From Guillardia theta CCMP2712 (taxonomy: Eukaryota > Cryptophyceae > Pyrenomonadales > Geminigeraceae): 23,035 nt of DNA. Below, piece after piece: positions 19,931-23,035 of this stretch (positions within the stretch are counted from its first letter, which is position 1; every line of letters starts with the position of its first letter). The stretch covers positions 708,212 through 731,246 of the forward strand of contig NW_005434656.1 of assembly GCF_000315625.1 (NCBI RefSeq), in the 5' to 3' direction. Under the pieces are notes generated by a model that saw nothing but the letters and a program-made list of their open reading frames with translations, was not told the DNA's origin and made no database searches. The translations under genes were made by a program, and so were the position numbers.

Positions 19931-22258
19931 TCAACCTCTCACCGACCTGAGTTGGTTCTTCTCCAAGGTCGTCAGACGCCCTTCGACAGAGTCGAGCACG
20001 CGCTTGATCTGCCCCGGAGAAGTCAAAGACATTTTGGGATAGTATCTGGATGATCGTGCCCACCTGCTCCACATTGTTCTGGAGCCTCTCCAGGTAGGCC
20101 CCATCCGCTCCTTCGCCACGGCCTGACAACCATCTCAATCTCTCCTCTCCTCTCAATCTCTCCTCTCCTCTCAATCTCTCCTCTCAATCTCTCCTCACCC
20201 CCTTGTGGGCTCTCCAGCTTGTCAAAGTGATTCCTTCCCACGTCTTCTCTCTTGGGGAGTCTCAGCTTGGAGATCGATGGCCGCAGGTCGGAACTTTTGT
20301 CTCCAGGAGAAGCTTGCGGGGCAGTTGGGGTGGTGGGGAGCATCCTGCTGGGCCGAACGGCGTTCTTGTCGCCATTTATCTCTTCATACTGCACGGAGAG
20401 CGGTATGCTTGCCTTGGTAAAGCGCCTCAACTCCTCGATAGCGAAGTAGAGCTGCCTGTAGAGGTCCTCCTTCCTCGCCTCGAAGGCTATAGATCCCTTC
20501 ACGTCTATGTCATACTCTGAGGCTCGCCGCGGCAGCTTCTTGAAGATGCTCATCCTCACAGACGAGGACCTCGTTCGGGCCACACTCGCCTTCCTTCTCC
20601 ACCATAGCTGGATGATCCTCGACGCTGTGTTGAGCACCTTGAACCGCAGGTGATTGTGGTCCATCTTCTGCATGATGAACGCCTCGTCCTCGTTCATCTG
20701 CAGCGTCTGTGTGATACTCGCCGTAATGAAGGCAACGATGATGGGGCCGACAGCCATCGCAATGCATGCAGCGAAACGGCCGAAGTGGGTGACAGGAACA
20801 GCATTGCCGTAACCGACCTGCACAGCAAGACATGGCAGGATCAGCGGACGGCAGGCACGACAGCATACTTTGATCTCACAGTCGTCAGAGTGACGTAAAC
20901 GATCCACATCTGGTCCCAGATGTATGTGCTGTGAGGCTGATATGCCGGGCCCTCAGCGATGCGGACAAAGTATGTGATGGTGACGACGATGGAGAGAGTG
21001 AGGGCTGAGATGATTTCAACAGGATGCCGCTTGATCGCAACTTTGATGGAGAGGAGGCGGAAGGATATGTTGGTGCTCTGAAACATCTTGACGGTGGCGT
21101 GGTCTCGGAGCAGGTAGGACTCCTGCCGCTCATGTCAGATTGGATTGTCACATGGGTGAACTCTTAGAAGCTCTTGCGAGACCTCTGGGTTAAAGTAGCG
21201 GAACTGGACCTGACAGGCTGCTCGTTAGAAACAGGATTTTCAACAGCGCGCCATCCACACCTTCATGTGCACCCAACGCCAAACATGATACAGCCTGATC
21301 AGCATGACGGCACACAAGATGGACTCTAGCCGGTAGTAGAAGGTGTTGCCCGACATCTGCAGTGGGAAGTCGTGATACACGAAGGGGACCGTGTGAATGG
21401 AGTTGATGACAAGCTCCATGTAGAGTCGCAGCTTTTCCTTCCAGCTGCTGGTGATCTTGGTCCGGGCAGAGGCAGGGTCTTGGTTTTCTCCTTCAAAGGG
21501 AGACTTAGTCACCAGCCGCTCCTGCGAGGTTTGGAGCTGTCCGTGAAGTCGGAACTGCACGATGATCAACCCAAGGATGACGGCCGTCACGAAGCTCTGC
21601 AGCAGCTTAACGAATTCCGCGATGGAGTACTCGCACTTCCGTGGTGGCCTGTTAGGATCCTTCAACGCTGCCTGCTCCTCCGGCGTGAGGGGGTGGTCGA
21701 TATACTCCCCTGCCACACACAGCTCATTCACTATCACTCCGAGGATGATGGAGGCGATGGCGAGAATCGCTACAACACTCTGACGCGTGTTCATCATCTT
21801 GGAGATCCTTCGGATCTGCCTCTGCTCTTGGCTGTTCTTCATCATGAGTTTCGCAACAGCTTCCTGAGCATGATTTCAACATCTCTCGCGTGTCTACCCT
21901 CAGCCCCGCCCACCTGAACTTCAAACTTTGCCGGGCGGATCTTGCTCTGGCGGATGCTCTCGCGAATCTTGCTTCGCATGCGAAAAGACGGACGGATGGC
22001 AACAGCATTAGGCAGCAGCTCATTGTTCCTCTTTGGGATCCTGTGCAGGAAAACGTCATTGTCCTCGTCCTCATCGGTCGTTTCTGTGTGTTCGCTGTCG
22101 CTGTCGGGCTTGCGTTTCTTCATGACGCTATGTCGGAGGGACCTCCTGAGGGTCTGGAAAGGGCGACTGAATTCCTCTTCCTCTTCCTCTTCCTCGTCTT
22201 CCTCGAGGTCAGGTGGGGGGAAGGACTGCTTGCGCGGCGGAGCTCTGCCGTGTGGCAT
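19931..22258 (-). CDS. SK-type Ca2+-activated K+ channel, seven exons
   Basis: Exons in coding order are 22258-21914, 21863-21261, 21209-21162, 21122-20880, 20817-20199, 20122-20064 and 20008-19931 (TGA). They sum to 1,995 nt (664 aa), with introns of 39-76 bp and matching phases. The N-terminal 115 residues are charged with a poly-Glu run. S1 lies at about 143-161 and S2 at about 199-218. S3-S4 resembles small-conductance channels (NSIHTVPF, then CAVMLIRLYHVWRWV), as does S5 (NISFRLLSIKVAIKRHPVE onward). The pore reads TLTTVGYGN, with filter Val414-Asn418 and an intron between Thr and Val. After S6, residues about 455-490 (FIMQKMDHNHLRFKVLNTA, then WWRRK) align with the SK calmodulin-binding domain. 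The protein ends in a predicted coiled coil (LERLQNNVEQ-IKRVLDSVE) assembled across two introns. It probably opens with Ca2+-calmodulin at the plasma membrane. An upstream exon cannot be excluded. Confidence 0.9.
20130..20197. repeat. GAGAGG/ATTGAG tandem repeat in an SK-channel intron
   Basis: Repeats of roughly 13-17 bp, built from TCTCCTCTCCTCTCAA, make up most of the 76-bp intron at 20198-20123. On the coding strand the unit is GA-rich, like the satellite at the window's right end. Confidence 0.85.
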
Positions 22259-22732
22259 CCTCCGAGACCTCGGTTTGGTGCGCGGCTATGGCAGGAAAAC
22301 ATCAGTCGACTTGTGCGAGGTACTTTTAGAATATTCCTCTTGAATAGTGAAGCATCACTTGCAAAGGCAGGGGAGGGAGCATGAGACTGGTGAGATAGCA
22401 CAGCCTACTGAGGTTTATGCTGGTAGGCAATGATAGCTGAGATAGAAACATACAGCAATTAGGTGAGTTAGATCGCTCAGGCGATAGTAAGCAATCTATT
22501 GGGCACCGAGAAGGAAAATCATTCATCGACACGAATATTCAAACCCAGCGGGGGAGGAAAAAAATATCAACAACTGGAAGAGGAACGTGAAATGTGAAGA
22601 AAACGACCAGAGAGGAGCACTGATTGCAGCAAGGAGGGCTGATTTCATGAAACGAAACAGGAGAATTCAGGGGCACTAGCCGGAGGCCAGTATAGAGAAG
22701 AGTACTAGCGGGGTTTGGGTTGAGAAGGGGAT

Positions 22733-22765
22733 GAAGAGGCAAAGGGGGTGGTGAGATTGCAACGA
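22733..22765. repeat. Short dispersed repeat, copy B
   Basis: This is the counterpart of the block at 4142-4177 (30/33 matches and one 3-base gap), from GAAGAGGCA to TTGCAACGA. It sits about 475 bp upstream of the SK-channel ATG. Confidence 0.6.
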
Positions 22766-22768
22766 GTG

Positions 22769-23030
22769 AAAAGAGGAGGAGAGGAGAGAAGGAGTGGAGA
22801 GAAGGAGAGGAAAGAAGGAGAGGAGAGGAGGAGAGGCGAGAAGGAGAAAAGGAGGAGAGGAGAGGAGAGGAGAGGAGGAGGACAGAAGGAGAGGAGAGGA
22901 GAGGAGAGGAGAGGAGAGGAGAGGAGAGGAGAGGAGAGGAGAGGAGAGGAGAGGAGAGGAGAGGAGAGGAGAGGAGAGGAGAGGAGAGGAGAGGAGAGGA
23001 GAGGAGAGGAGAGGAGAGGAGAGGAGGAGA
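22769..23030. repeat. GGAGA pentanucleotide satellite
   Basis: An imperfect purine stretch of GAGAAGGAG units becomes a near-perfect GGAGA pentamer run from about 22888 to 23022. The array may continue past the window edge. One strand is almost pure purine, so triplex or slipped structures are possible. Confidence 0.95.
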
Positions 23031-23035
23031 GACGG

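Larger units (their letters stand above)
22259..23035. other. SK-channel upstream region ending in a satellite
   Basis: No coding exon is evident between the SK-channel ATG and the window edge. The nearest part presumably contains its promoter and 5' UTR. Dispersed repeat copy B lies at 22733-22765, followed by a purine satellite that runs off the edge. Confidence 0.45.

Noticed and set aside
20009-20198. Frame breaks near the 3' end of the SK-channel gene suggesting a pseudogene
   Set aside because: Two ordinary introns (20198-20123 and 20063-20009) restore a continuous coiled-coil tail ending in a stop, with total length divisible by three. A 22-bp alternative intron was too short to accept.

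Overview
This is nuclear DNA of a eukaryote, most likely a unicellular alga or other protist. The genes are split by many short GT-AG introns, mostly 39-60 bp, and some introns carry microsatellites. Intergenic DNA contains GC-rich islands. The gene set (long-form GMP synthase, CBS-bearing IMP dehydrogenase, polycystin-type and SK-type channels, a CHASE receptor) fits a secondary alga such as a cryptophyte, but that placement is inference. A few exon joins remain open and are flagged.

Layout: a small unrecognised 4-exon gene (+, 805-1779) follows a GC-rich island and a 56-unit CAT repeat. IMP dehydrogenase (-, 2059-3804) and GMP synthase (+, 5771-7904) diverge from a shared 2-kb spacer holding G-rich telomere-like DNA, CACCC-type motifs and an AT-rich block. 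A TGAGGG-type repeat lies just after GMP synthase. A 9-exon aquaporin (+, 8810-10481) follows. Three minus-strand membrane-protein genes fill the rest: a polycystin/TRPP-like channel (10999-14791), a CHASE-domain receptor with a RelA/SpoT-like C-terminus (15257-18661), and an SK-type Ca2+-activated K+ channel (19931-22258). The window ends in a GGAGA satellite.

How the genes relate: IMPDH and GMPS catalyse consecutive steps IMP to XMP to GMP. The right half encodes a water channel, a probable cation channel, a Ca2+-gated K+ channel and an extracellular-ligand receptor, which would suit osmotic or Ca2+ signalling, although gene neighbourhood is weak evidence in eukaryotes. The most unusual gene is the CHASE receptor: its cytoplasmic end has no kinase, cyclase or GGDEF domain, but a nucleotidyltransferase-like domain resembling (p)ppGpp synthetases. 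Exon chains were built by hand by requiring GT-AG borders, matching phases and continuous homology. All seven chains give coding lengths divisible by three and end in a stop.
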